From the NCBI RefSeq assembly GCF_026420865.1, contig NZ_JAPCWC010000009.1, forward strand, positions 62,001-126,000: a stretch of 64,000 nt of DNA, written 5' to 3'. Below, one piece after another: positions 9,215 to 17,651 of the stretch. This DNA comes from Novosphingobium clariflavum (GTDB lineage Bacteria; Pseudomonadota; Alphaproteobacteria; Sphingomonadales; Sphingomonadaceae). Every line of letters starts with the position of its first letter. Position 1 is the stretch's first letter. The notes under the pieces are model-generated. The model did not search any database. It was not told the DNA's origin and saw nothing but the letters and a program-made list of their open reading frames with translations. The position numbers and the translations under genes were made by a program.

Positions 9215-9460
9215 TCACTCTACCGGCTTGAAGAACAGCATCACGCACAGTGCGCCCAGCGTCAGGCACACGGCAAGGTTGAACGCCGAATAGCCCCAGA
9301 ACTTGCGCGGATGCTCGGCCAGCGTGGTCTCGACTGTGGAGCGCGCGCGGCTGAACAGCAGCAGCTTGGCCTTGCCCTCGCGGAAGTCGCGCAGCGCCCA
9401 GAGCGCGCTCGGCACCAGCACCACCAGCGCCATCACCGCGATGAGGCGGTTCTCGTTCAT
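9215..9460 (-). CDS. Small two-helix membrane protein between hisA and hisF
   Basis: An 81-residue protein with two predicted membrane helices, at about residues 5-22 (RLIAVMALVVLVPSALWAL) and 58-77 (FNLAVCLTLGALCVMLFF), joined by a charged loop. Its ATG overlaps the hisA stop by 4 bp and hisF follows after 21 bp, so it must be co-transcribed with the histidine genes. I do not recognise a named family. The position suggests a conserved sphingomonad operon passenger rather than a histidine enzyme. Confidence 0.75.
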   Translation of the reverse strand: MNENRLIAVMALVVLVPSALWALRDFREGKAKLLLFSRARSTVETTLAEHPRKFWGYSAFNLAVCLTLGALCVMLFFKPVE

Positions 9461-10188
9461 CCCTCGCGCTCGGCCATCTGGATGGCGGCGGCAAGGTCGA
9501 GCCGGCCGTCGTAGAGCGCGCGGCCAGTGATGACCCCCTCGATCCCGTCCCGCGCATGAAGCGCCAGCAGGCGGATGTCGTCGAGGCCTTTGACGCCGCC
9601 GCTGGCGATCACCGGCAGGTCGGTACGGCGGGCCAGATCGACGGTGGCATCGATGTTGACGCCCTTGAGCAGGCCGTCGCGGCCGATGTCGGTGAACAGC
9701 AGCGAGGCGACGCCCGCGTCCTCGAACCGGCGGGCCATGTCGACGATCGACACGTCGGAGACTTCGGCCCAGCCCTCGGTCGCGACCATGCCGTCACGCG
9801 CGTCCACCGCGACGACGATGCCGCCGGGGTATTCCTTCGCCATGTCCTTGACGAACTGCGGGTCCTTCAGCGCCGCGGTGCCCATCACCACGCGCGACAC
9901 GCCCAGCTCGAACCAGCCCGCCACCGCCTCGCGGGTGCGGATGCCGCCGCCGAGCTGCACATGGCCGGGGAACACCTCGAGGATGGCTTCCACCGCCTCG
10001 CGGTTCTCGGCCTTGCCCGCGAAGGAGCCGTCGAGATCGACGACATGGAGATACTGCGAACCGGCCTCGGCGAACAGCATCGCCTGCGCGGCGGGATTGT
10101 CCCCGTAGACGGTGGCGCGATCCATGTCGCCTTCGGCGAGGCGGACGACCTGACCCTGCTTGAGGTCGATGGCGGGGAATACGATCAT
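9457..10188 (-). CDS. hisA: ProFAR isomerase HisA
   Basis: A 243-residue TIM barrel starting MIVFPAIDLKQGQVVRLAEGD, with the catalytic Asp at about residue 8. The second catalytic Asp is in LLFTDIGRDGLLKG and the phosphate site in VIASGGV. It isomerises ProFAR to PRFAR, the substrate of HisFH. The start at 10188 matches the family; the frame is open about 50 codons further upstream, but that stretch has no family resemblance. Confidence 0.97.
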   Translation of the reverse strand: MIVFPAIDLKQGQVVRLAEGDMDRATVYGDNPAAQAMLFAEAGSQYLHVVDLDGSFAGKAENREAVEAILEVFPGHVQLGGGIRTREAVAGWFELGVSRVVMGTAALKDPQFVKDMAKEYPGGIVVAVDARDGMVATEGWAEVSDVSIVDMARRFEDAGVASLLFTDIGRDGLLKGVNIDATVDLARRTDLPVIASGGVKGLDDIRLLALHARDGIEGVITGRALYDGRLDLAAAIQMAEREG

Positions 10189-10261
10189 GGCTTGGGTTCC
10201 TGAGATCCTATGGGCAGCAGGCGGGCAGCGGGCGTGTCGAAGTCCCCTCGGCAGGGCTCCG

Positions 10262-10900
10262 TCAAGGCTTCCATTCCAGGAACCGCGCCAACAGCGCCAG
10301 GCCGTAAGCCTGGCTCTTTTCCGGGTGGAACTGCACACCGACGACATTGTCCCTGGCCACCGCCGCGACCAGGCCGCCGCCGTGGTCGGTCATCGCCGCC
10401 ACATGCGCACCGTCGTCGGGCTGGAAGTGGTAGGAGTGCAGGAAATAGGCCTCGCCCGCATCGATCAGGCCCTGCGCCGGGTCCTTGCGGCCAAGCGAGA
10501 CATCGTTCCAGCCCATATGCGGGATCTTGATCGCGGGATCGGTGCGCTCGATCATCTGCACCTGGCCGCCGATCCAGTCGAGCCCCCTGGTCACGCCGTG
10601 CTCCAGCCCGCGCGTGGCGAGCAGCTGCATGCCGACGCAAATGCCGAGGAACGGCGCGCCGCCGACATGGACGCGCTCGGTCATCGCCTCGACCATGCCG
10701 GCAATACCCCAGAGCCCTTCAGCGCAGGCCCGGAACGAGCCGACGCCGGGCAGCACGATGCGATCGGCCGCGCGGACAACCGCGGGATCGGCGGTGATCG
10801 CCACGTTCCGGGCACCGGCGGCGCGCAGGGCGTTGGCCACCGAGTGCAGATTGCCCGCGCCGTAGTCGATCAGCGCCAGAGTCTGACCGCCTCCCGTCAT
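10262..10900 (-). CDS. hisH: Imidazole glycerol phosphate synthase glutaminase HisH
   Basis: A 212-residue class I glutamine amidotransferase. The nucleophile cysteine lies in FLGICVGMQLL, the catalytic His/Glu pair in GVQFHPEKSQ, and the start ALIDYGAGNLHSV is typical. It makes ammonia for HisF. Its start overlaps the stop of the YCII gene by 4 bp, and hisA follows after 73 bp. Confidence 0.97.
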   Translation of the reverse strand: MTGGGQTLALIDYGAGNLHSVANALRAAGARNVAITADPAVVRAADRIVLPGVGSFRACAEGLWGIAGMVEAMTERVHVGGAPFLGICVGMQLLATRGLEHGVTRGLDWIGGQVQMIERTDPAIKIPHMGWNDVSLGRKDPAQGLIDAGEAYFLHSYHFQPDDGAHVAAMTDHGGGLVAAVARDNVVGVQFHPEKSQAYGLALLARFLEWKP

Positions 10901-11190
10901 CCGGCGAGCCCTGCCACGCTGTCATCGAGGAAACCGGGCGCCCACTCGATCACTTCAACTTCGGCGACAACGCCCGCCACGAAGGGATCGGTTGCCGCCA
11001 GCGCGGCCATCGCCTCGCGGCTGTCGCCCCGGGCGAGGATGATGCCGCCCTCGCGCGGGACCTTGCGGCCCCAGGCGACGAAGCGTCCGGCGGCATGGTG
11101 CGTGCGCAGCCAGGCGACATGCTCGTCCAGCAGCGCGTCGACCTGCTCAACGGGGGCGATGTAGCGAAGCGAGATGATGAAGAGGGCCAT
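10897..11190 (-). CDS. YCII-family protein
   Basis: A 97-residue ferredoxin-like YCII domain protein: [29 protein letters not shown], then FVAWGRKVPREGGIILARG and the conserved DPFVAGVVAEVEVIEW. YciI-like proteins are small dimers with a conserved His-Asp pair; a few act as dehalogenase- or muconolactone-type enzymes, but most are unassigned. The hisB stop and its start are one base apart, and it overlaps hisH, so it is locked into the histidine operon. A metabolic-repair role is possible but is inference. Confidence 0.85.
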   Translation of the reverse strand: MALFIISLRYIAPVEQVDALLDEHVAWLRTHHAAGRFVAWGRKVPREGGIILARGDSREAMAALAATDPFVAGVVAEVEVIEWAPGFLDDSVAGLAG

Positions 11191-11792
11191 TACAGGGTGT
11201 CTCCGCCGAGGATGCCCTTGGTCGAGGGGATCGCCCTGCCCTTGCGCGGATCAAGCTCCACCGCGGTGCGCATGGCGCGGGCAAAGCCCTTGAACAGGCC
11301 TTCGCAGATGTGGTGGTTGTTGGTGCCGTAGAGCAGTTCCATGTGCAGGGTGATGCCCACCGCCTGCGAGATCGAATGGAACCAGTGCTCGACCAGCTCG
11401 GTATCGAACTCGCCCAGCTTCTCCTGCGTGAAGCCCGCCTTCCACACGAAATAGGGACGCCCCGAAATGTCGAGCGAGACCCGGCTCAGCGCCTCGTCCA
11501 TCGGCGAGTGGACATCGCCGTAGCGGCCGATGCCGGCCTTGTCGCCGAGCGCCTGCGCAATCGCCTGGCCGATCGCGATGGCGCTGTCCTCGGCCGTGTG
11601 GTGCTGGTCGACGTGGAGGTCGCCCTGGATATGGCAGGTGATGTCGATCAGCGAATGGCGCGAGAACTGCTCGATCATGTGATCGAGAAAGCCGATCCCG
11701 GTCGAGACGTCGTAAGCCCCGGTACCGTCGAGGTTGACCGAAACCGCGATGCGGGTCTCGTGGGTGTTGCGATTGATCGAGGCAGTGCGCAT
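11190..11792 (-). CDS. hisB: Imidazoleglycerol-phosphate dehydratase HisB
   Basis: A 200-residue monofunctional IGPD. Metal-binding motifs are present: [36 protein letters not shown] and, in the second repeat, [15 protein letters not shown] and [14 protein letters not shown]. It dehydrates IGP to imidazole acetol phosphate using two manganese ions. There is no fused phosphatase domain, unlike enteric HisB. It is the first gene of this histidine operon, so the promoter should lie in 11793-11997, facing away from sspB. Confidence 0.97.
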   Translation of the reverse strand: MRTASINRNTHETRIAVSVNLDGTGAYDVSTGIGFLDHMIEQFSRHSLIDITCHIQGDLHVDQHHTAEDSAIAIGQAIAQALGDKAGIGRYGDVHSPMDEALSRVSLDISGRPYFVWKAGFTQEKLGEFDTELVEHWFHSISQAVGITLHMELLYGTNNHHICEGLFKGFARAMRTAVELDPRKGRAIPSTKGILGGDTL

Positions 11793-11997
11793 GCGAAGGG
11801 CCTATAGACCGATGCCGCGTGGAATCAATTGTGCGTATCGCGCCGCCGTCCGGCAATCTTCGGTGGGCGAACCTCCCCTCCCACACCCTCCTTTGGTCGC
11901 ATTCAGGCAAAACGACCTAGGGAAAACCCGGCTGGTCATGCTATTTTCTGGTCGAACATGCTTGACCCGCCGGTCTTGCATCAGCACCTAGAGCGCG

Positions 11998-12501
11998 ATG
12001 AACGATACGCCTCAAGACAGCCTGATCCCTTACGACGAGATCGTACAGGAAGCCCTGCGCGCCGTCGTTGGCCGCGTGCTCGGCCAGGTGGAAGCCTCCG
12101 GCGGCGCCCTTCCGGGGGGCCACCATTTCTACATCACCTTCAAGACCGGCGCTCCGGGGGTCTCGATTCCCGCCGAACTGCGCGCCCGTTTCCCGGACGA
12201 GATGACGATCGTCCTCCAGAACAAATTCTGGGACCTGGCGGTGGGCGAACAGGGCTTCTCGGTCAGCCTCAGCTTCAACCAGCGGCCCTCGAACCTGGTG
12301 ATCCCGTTCTCGGCGATCACCGCCTTCGTCGACCCGGCGGTGGACTTCGGCCTGCAGTTCCAGGCCATCGCCGACGACGATCTGGACGACGAACCGATCG
12401 TGGAGCCCGGCAACGACGCGGAACGCGACGTCGCCTCGCGCATTACTCCCAGCGAAGACGGATCGAACGTCGTTTCGGTCGACTTCGGGAAAAAGAAGTA
12501 G
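11998..12501 (+). CDS. sspB: ClpXP adaptor SspB, alpha type
   Basis: A 167-residue SspB family protein. It contains the SspB core HHFYITFKTGAPGVSIPAELRARFPDEMTIVLQNKFWDLAV and the Sm-like strand GFSVSLSFNQRPSNLVIPFSAITAFVDPAV. The acidic linker and short basic tail VVSVDFGKKK correspond to the ClpX-binding C-terminal segment. SspB tethers ssrA-tagged and some regulated substrates to ClpXP. It is divergent from the histidine operon. Confidence 0.9.
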   Translation: MNDTPQDSLIPYDEIVQEALRAVVGRVLGQVEASGGALPGGHHFYITFKTGAPGVSIPAELRARFPDEMTIVLQNKFWDLAVGEQGFSVSLSFNQRPSNLVIPFSAITAFVDPAVDFGLQFQAIADDDLDDEPIVEPGNDAERDVASRITPSEDGSNVVSVDFGKKK

Positions 12502-12535
12502 GCGGGCAGCGTCAGCCCGGGAAAGCGTAAAGGGC

Positions 12536-13063
12536 ATGGCCCCGGGCAAGTTCCAGCGTGCAATCAGCGATGAACAGGAGCGGCAGGCGGCAATCGCCGG
12601 GACCGCCGCTCTTGCTGTCTCCGGCACACAGGCATCCGAAAAACCCGCGCCCGGCGCCGCCAAACCCCGGAGCCGCGCCGCCCGGGTCAGGGACAAGCTC
12701 AAGGCGAAGGCCAAGCCCCCCGAAATCCGCGGCCCCAGCCCCAATTCGGCCACCAACCTCATCATTGCCGACGTCGCCCTGCGCGGCGGCGCCGCGATCG
12801 CCCGCCGCGCGATGGAGCAGGCGGTGCTCGGCAAGGCCTATACCCCGCGCAAGGCCAAGGCGATTCTCGACGGCCGTTCGTTCGGCGAATCGATCGCCCA
12901 CGGGCTTCTCGCCCGGGTCGCCCTGAACTCGGTCCCCGGCGCCATCGCGGTTGTCGGCGGGCTGGCGATCAAGACGCTCTACGACCGCTCCCGCGCCCGC
13001 AAGGCCCGTGCCAGCGGCGAAAGACAGCTCGCCGAAATGGCCGAGGACGGCACCGAAAGCTGA
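12536..13063 (+). CDS. Conserved hypothetical protein with Ala/Lys-rich N-terminus
   Basis: A 175-residue protein that I cannot assign to a named family. The first 65 residues are basic and Ala/Pro-rich (KPRSRAARVRDKLKAKAKPPEIRGP). The second half is better ordered: NLIIADVALRGGAAIARRAMEQAVLGKAYTPRKAKAILDGRSFGESIAHGLLARVA, then a possible short membrane or amphipathic helix VPGAIAVVGGLAIKTLYDRSRARK. It follows sspB after 34 bp with AAAGGGC just ahead of the ATG and precedes gmk, so it may be in an sspB-gmk transcript. Confidence 0.75.
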   Translation: MAPGKFQRAISDEQERQAAIAGTAALAVSGTQASEKPAPGAAKPRSRAARVRDKLKAKAKPPEIRGPSPNSATNLIIADVALRGGAAIARRAMEQAVLGKAYTPRKAKAILDGRSFGESIAHGLLARVALNSVPGAIAVVGGLAIKTLYDRSRARKARASGERQLAEMAEDGTES

Positions 13064-13128
13064 TCGGGCCGAGCCTGCCTGCTGATTTGCCCTCTTGATT
13101 TGATGCGCAACCATCGGCATCGGGGCCC

Positions 13129-13782
13129 ATGGTCAACTCTCCCGAAAACCCCGCTGATACGCTGGCCCGGCGCGGCCTGATGCTGATCATGTCCTCGCCC
13201 TCGGGCGCGGGCAAGACAACGATCTCGCGCATGCTGCTCGAGCACGATGCCCACATCCGCAACTCGGTATCCTGCACCACCCGCCAGCCCCGCCCCGGCG
13301 AAGTCGACGGCAAGGACTACCACTTCGTCAGCCAGGCCGAATTCGACCGGATGGCCGCCGAAGGCGAGTTCCTCGAATGGGCGACCGTGTTCGGCAACAG
13401 CTACGCCACCCCCAAGGCCCAGGTGAAGGCCGGCCTCAAGGACGGGCAGGACTATCTGTTCGACATCGACTGGCAGGGCACCCAGCAGCTCTACCAGAAG
13501 CTGGAGCGCGACGTCGTGCGCGTGTTCCTGCTGCCGCCCAGCATCGACGAACTGCGCCGCCGCCTGACCGGGCGCGGCACCGATTCGATGGACGTGATCG
13601 CCGCCCGCATGGAACGCGCCCGCTCGGAAATCAGCCACTGGGACGGCTATGACTACGTCGTCGTCAACGACGACATCGACCAGTGCTTCGAGAAGGTGAA
13701 GCAGATCCTCGCCGCCGAACGCATGCGCCGCGCCCGCCAGACCGGCCTGATCGGCTTCGTGCGCGAACTGATGGCGCCGTGA
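13129..13782 (+). CDS. gmk: Guanylate kinase
   Basis: A 217-residue GMP kinase. The P-loop is SSPSGAGKTTISRML at about residues 18-32, and the GMP-binding segment is NSVSCTTRQPRPGEVDGKDYHFVS. The lid and arginine region (RLTGRGTDSMDVIAARMERARSEISHWDGYDYVVVNDD) is complete. It phosphorylates GMP/dGMP using ATP. Full family length. Three consecutive hairpins follow it. Confidence 0.97.
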   Translation: MVNSPENPADTLARRGLMLIMSSPSGAGKTTISRMLLEHDAHIRNSVSCTTRQPRPGEVDGKDYHFVSQAEFDRMAAEGEFLEWATVFGNSYATPKAQVKAGLKDGQDYLFDIDWQGTQQLYQKLERDVVRVFLLPPSIDELRRRLTGRGTDSMDVIAARMERARSEISHWDGYDYVVVNDDIDQCFEKVKQILAAERMRRARQTGLIGFVRELMAP

Positions 13783-13801
13783 TTCCGGACTGACGTCCGG
13801 A

Positions 13802-13884
13802 GGCGGCACCGGCCCACTCCCCCACCCGGCTGCCCCTACGGGTAGAATCTGGGCAGTCGGGTGGGGGAGTGGGCCGGCGCCGCC
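13802..13884. repeat. Long inverted repeat, 34-bp arms
   Basis: Left arm 13802-13835 and right arm 13851-13884 match over 34 bp with two substitutions that keep near-complete pairing, around a 15-nt loop. The arms contain CCCACTCCCCCACCCGG and its complement. It begins 19 bp after the gmk stop. The stem is far longer than a normal terminator and has no T-run. Confidence 0.9.
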
Positions 13885-13907
13885 AAAATCCGCCCAGTGC
13901 GGATTTT
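13885..13907 (+). terminator. Hairpin with A/T flanks after gmk
   Basis: Perfect 9-bp stem AAAATCCGC / GCGGATTTT with loop CCAGT, directly abutting the previous long hairpin. The TTTT at the end makes it a plausible bidirectional intrinsic terminator. Confidence 0.6.
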
Positions 13908-13920
13908 CAAACAGGCACCC

Positions 13921-13954
13921 GAACGGAAAATGCGCATCCGCGCACTTTCCGTTC
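13921..13954. repeat. Third consecutive hairpin between gmk and dapD
   Basis: 15-bp arms GAACGGAAAATGCGC and GCGCACTTTCCGTTC with one mismatch and a 4-nt loop. It stands 13 bp after the preceding hairpin. Function unknown; it could be a REP-like unit. Confidence 0.8.
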
Positions 13955-14087
13955 AACCAGGTGAATTTCCATGCCCTTGCGATGCGCTGCTTATAGCCGC
14001 CGCATCCTTCCTGCTTGTCGCGCCGGTCCCCACCCTCTAGGCGCGCCTGCAAACATGCCGTTTGGCCGACTTTCTGGAGACGCGAAC

Positions 14088-14924
<837 letters not shown>

Positions 14925-14953
14925 TCCGGCCTGCCGACAGGCACTGCCGAGCG

Positions 14954-14986
14954 AAAGGGCCGGATGCCGATGCATCCGGCCCTTTT
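14954..14986 (+). terminator. Intrinsic terminator of dapD
   Basis: Perfect 14-bp stem AAAGGGCCGGATGC / GCATCCGGCCCTTT with a CGAT loop, followed by T, 30 bp after the dapD stop. Confidence 0.9.
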
Positions 14987-15066
14987 CGTATGGCCCGGCA
15001 CGGAACGCGGCGCCTGCCTTGCGCGTTTCCCCGCTGAAAGCCACTGGCATTTGCGGGAGCTGCGAC

Positions 15067-15528
15067 ATGGAAATTCCCTGCCCGGACACGGCCTCGGTCG
15101 ATCTCGACCGCTTCATCGCCGCCCAAGCCTCCACATACCCCGGCGCGCTTGCCGAACTCGAGCGCGGCGAGAAGTCCAGCCACTGGATGTGGTACGTCTT
15201 CCCCCAGATCACCGGGCTCGGCCGGAGCGAGACCGCCCGCCATTACGCGGTCACCGGGCTCGCCGAAGCCCATGCCTATCTTGCCCACCTGCTGCTCGGC
15301 GCCCGGCTGGACGAGTGCACCGACGTGATGCTCGGCTGGGCGGGCGAGCGCAGCGCCGCCGCCATCCTGGGCGAAGCGGACGCCGTGAAGTTCCGCTCGT
15401 CGATGACCCTGTTCGAGGCGGCGGGCGGCGGCGATCGCTATTCGCGCGCGCTCGACGTCTTCTGCGAGGGCCGGCGCGACGCGCTGACGCTGGACCTGCT
15501 CAACCTGCCCATCCCGCTGCCCGGCTGA
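15067..15528 (+). CDS. DUF1810 family protein
   Basis: A 153-residue protein with the DUF1810 signature: DRFIAAQASTYPGALAELERGEKSSHWMWYVFPQITGLGRSETARHYAVTGLAEAHAYL. The HWMWYVFPQ block is the family hallmark. The fold is all-helical and the biochemical role unknown. The ATG at 15067 has CGGGAG 5 nt upstream; earlier in-frame starts lack this. It stands alone between the dapD terminator and a hairpin. Confidence 0.88.
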   Translation: MEIPCPDTASVDLDRFIAAQASTYPGALAELERGEKSSHWMWYVFPQITGLGRSETARHYAVTGLAEAHAYLAHLLLGARLDECTDVMLGWAGERSAAAILGEADAVKFRSSMTLFEAAGGGDRYSRALDVFCEGRRDALTLDLLNLPIPLPG

Positions 15529-15531
15529 ACT

Positions 15532-15567
15532 TGCGGGAACCCGCAGCCTGGCTGCGGCGTTCCCGCA
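15532..15567. terminator. Nested hairpin after the DUF1810 gene
   Basis: TGCGGGAAC / GTTCCCGCA encloses CCGCAG-CCTGG-CTGCGG with a single bulged C, 4 bp after the stop. No T-run follows, so it may act as a stabilising 3' stem or a Rho-coupled pause site rather than a strict intrinsic terminator. Confidence 0.6.
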
Positions 15568-15654
15568 TTGGCCCGTGATGCAGCGTGGCCCGGTGGCCAT
15601 CCCTGCATGCGCGAAGCGCGGCCCGAAACAGGTCCGCCGGCCATCGGGAGAGCC

Positions 15655-15861
15655 ATGATGCAACGCGTTGGCGACGAAGTTCACCTCGATGACGATGAAG
15701 CCCGCTCGGGCAGCACCCCGCATGTCGTGCGCTGGATGCTGATCTTCGGCCTGCTGCTGGCGGTGCTGGCGATGTCGGCGATCTGGATCACCCGCGCGAT
15801 CCACGACCAGCCGCGCCAGGGCGGGCCGGTCACCGCCGAGGAACACGCCCTCGGCAGCTGA
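15655..15861 (+). CDS. Small single-pass membrane protein
   Basis: A 68-residue protein. The acidic N-terminus (EVHLDDDEARSGST) is followed by one membrane helix (WMLIFGLLLAVLAMSAIWITRAI) and a short polar tail. GGGAG lies 5-6 nt before the ATG pair at 15655/15658. It resembles short inner-membrane proteins common in sphingomonads, with no known role. It converges on the M19 dipeptidase, only 13 bp away. Confidence 0.7.
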   Translation: MMQRVGDEVHLDDDEARSGSTPHVVRWMLIFGLLLAVLAMSAIWITRAIHDQPRQGGPVTAEEHALGS

Positions 15862-15874
15862 GGCAAAGCGGCAT

Positions 15875-17158
15875 TCAGAAGGCGGTCGGCGATTCGATCG
15901 GCGGGTCTGCCCGGTGCGCCGCCGCATAGGCTTCGGCCGCTTTCATGACCCGCAGCATGTTGCCGCTGGCGATCTTTTCGAGATCGGCCTGCGAATGGCC
16001 GCGCCGCGCCAGTTCGGCGAACAGCGCCGGGTAGGTCGAGACATCCTCCATGCCGACGACGGTCGTGCCCACCCCGTCGAAATCGCCGCCGAGGCCGACA
16101 TGGTCGATCCCTGACACGGCCACGATATGGTCGATGTTGTCGGCCACGTCCTTGATCGCGCCCCGCGGCATCGGATGCGCGGCTTCCCAGTCCTTCAGCC
16201 CCTTCGCCGCCGCCTCGGGCTCGCCGATGTACAGCGCCTCCAGCCGCGCCTTTTCACCGGCCCGCACAGCGTTCCACTGGCGCGTCTCCTCGACCACGTA
16301 AGTCGGGAACACGTTGACCATGATGATGCCGCCGTTCGCGGCCAGCGCCTTGAGCACGGTATCCGAGGCATTGCGGGTATGGTGGTTGATCGCGCGGGCA
16401 TTCGAATGGCTGAAGATCACCGGCGCCCTGGCCACGGCCAGCGTGTCCATCATCGTCGCCTCGCTGGTGTGGCTGAGGTCTACCAGCATGCCGATGCGCT
16501 GCATCTCGCGCACCACGTCACGGCCGAAATCGGTGAGGCCATCGTGCTCGGGCTTGTCGGTGGCGCTGTCCGCCCAAGGGGTGTTCTTGAAGTGGGTCAG
16601 CGTCATGTAGCGCGCGCCGAGCGCATACATCTGGCGCAGCACCCCCAGCGAACCGCCGATCGAATGGCCGCCCTCCATGCCGATGAGCGAGGCGATCCTG
16701 CCCGCTTTCATCGCCTTCTCGACATCGGCAGCGCTGGTGGCGAGTTGCAGGTCGCCGGGATAGGCCGCGACCAGCCGCCGGGTCACGTCGATCTGCTCCA
16801 GCGTCGCCTGCACGGCATGCTGATCGTCGAGCGCCGCCGAGACGTAGACCGACCAGAACTGCGCGCCGACATGGCCCTTGCGCAGCCGTGCGAGGTCGGT
16901 GTGCATGGCCTGCTCGTCCTTCGCGGGATCGGCGGTCCTGGTGGTGTCACGAAAGTCGAAACCCGCCAGCACGTCCTTTCGGCGTTCGCGCAGCTGTTCG
17001 GGAACGTCGTTGTGCCCGTCCCATACCGGCGCGGCGCGCAAGGCAGCCTCGGCAACCTGTTCCGGGGTCGGCGCGGCGAGAGCCGCAGGAGCGGACATCG
17101 TCGCGGCCGAAGCCAGGCTGACGCCCGCCAGCCAAAGGTTCCGGTACTTTGTCATCAT
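15875..17158 (-). CDS. Secreted membrane dipeptidase, peptidase family M19
   Basis: A 427-residue renal-dipeptidase-like metalloenzyme. A signal peptide (LWLAGVSLASAATMSAPAALA) is followed by the zinc site VWDGHNDVPE, the bridging Glu in SLIGMEGGHSIGG, His residues in LVDLSHTS and VIFSHSNARAI, and the C-terminal DHVGLGGDFDGV. It cleaves dipeptides, including some with a D-residue at the C-terminus, probably in the periplasm. GGGGGCA precedes the ATG. A hairpin with a T5 run lies 129 bp upstream and could attenuate it. Confidence 0.93.
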   Translation of the reverse strand: MMTKYRNLWLAGVSLASAATMSAPAALAAPTPEQVAEAALRAAPVWDGHNDVPEQLRERRKDVLAGFDFRDTTRTADPAKDEQAMHTDLARLRKGHVGAQFWSVYVSAALDDQHAVQATLEQIDVTRRLVAAYPGDLQLATSAADVEKAMKAGRIASLIGMEGGHSIGGSLGVLRQMYALGARYMTLTHFKNTPWADSATDKPEHDGLTDFGRDVVREMQRIGMLVDLSHTSEATMMDTLAVARAPVIFSHSNARAINHHTRNASDTVLKALAANGGIIMVNVFPTYVVEETRQWNAVRAGEKARLEALYIGEPEAAAKGLKDWEAAHPMPRGAIKDVADNIDHIVAVSGIDHVGLGGDFDGVGTTVVGMEDVSTYPALFAELARRGHSQADLEKIASGNMLRVMKAAEAYAAAHRADPPIESPTAF

Positions 17159-17651
17159 TGCCCCCTGTTGCGACCTGTCTGCCCGTGCCTTGCGGGCTGG
17201 GCGGAAGAAAACGACAGGCAGGCCGTTTGTGCAAGTGCAGCAACGCGAAAAATATCTGATCGGACTGGGAAATCGGCCGCAGGAGGAAAAAGGAGCCGTC
17301 GGCGAAGGCGCGAGGCGGGCGCGACCTCCCGTTCTCGTTCTACCTTATCCAGCGCGGATCGCCCCCCGACGACCACACGGACCAAGCACCGACGGCTCCC
17401 GGTAAAATGGCGAATTCTCGCCATCCCCTAGGACAAATTCTGTTCGAGACCGTTTACCCCGGCCATCCTTTGCGGATCGACCTATAGGTACACTCCCTTG
17501 ATCACTGGTTAAAACTCTGAGCGCACAGGGCAAGAGGGGCGGCCTGTTAAAATAATGTAATCCGGGAACCGAATGGCACCCAATGTGCATCGCCCCGGCG
17601 GGTTTCGCGGCCTGGCTTGATCGTCCGGCAGGCGCGGCCTAGCCCTTGGGC
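17159..17651. other. 493-bp divergent intergenic region
   Basis: No convincing coding frame on either strand. It holds the candidate small RNA/attenuator at 17287-17400 on the minus strand and, next to it, a 7-bp stem palindrome ATGGCGAATTCTCGCCAT at 17407-17424. An AT-rich patch near 17547-17560 (GTTAAAATAATGTAAT) could belong to a promoter of the GMC oxidoreductase gene. Confidence 0.6.
17287..17400 (-). ncRNA. Candidate small RNA or leader attenuator
   Basis: On the minus strand, GGAGCCGTCGG (17399-17389) pairs perfectly over 11 bp with CCGACGGCTCC (17302-17292), which is followed at once by TTTTT (17291-17287). The stem closes about 86 nt of GC-rich sequence that can itself pair in part. 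This is the form of a terminated structured RNA of about 110 nt. It does not carry the conserved core of SRP RNA, 6S, tmRNA or 5S rRNA. It may instead be a riboswitch-like leader of the dipeptidase gene. No convincing promoter was identified. Confidence 0.4.

Noticed and set aside
17331-17345. GTTCTCGTTC as a possible alphaproteobacterial LexA site
   Set aside because: The consensus is GTTC-N7-GTTC; here the spacing is 2 nt, so it does not fit.
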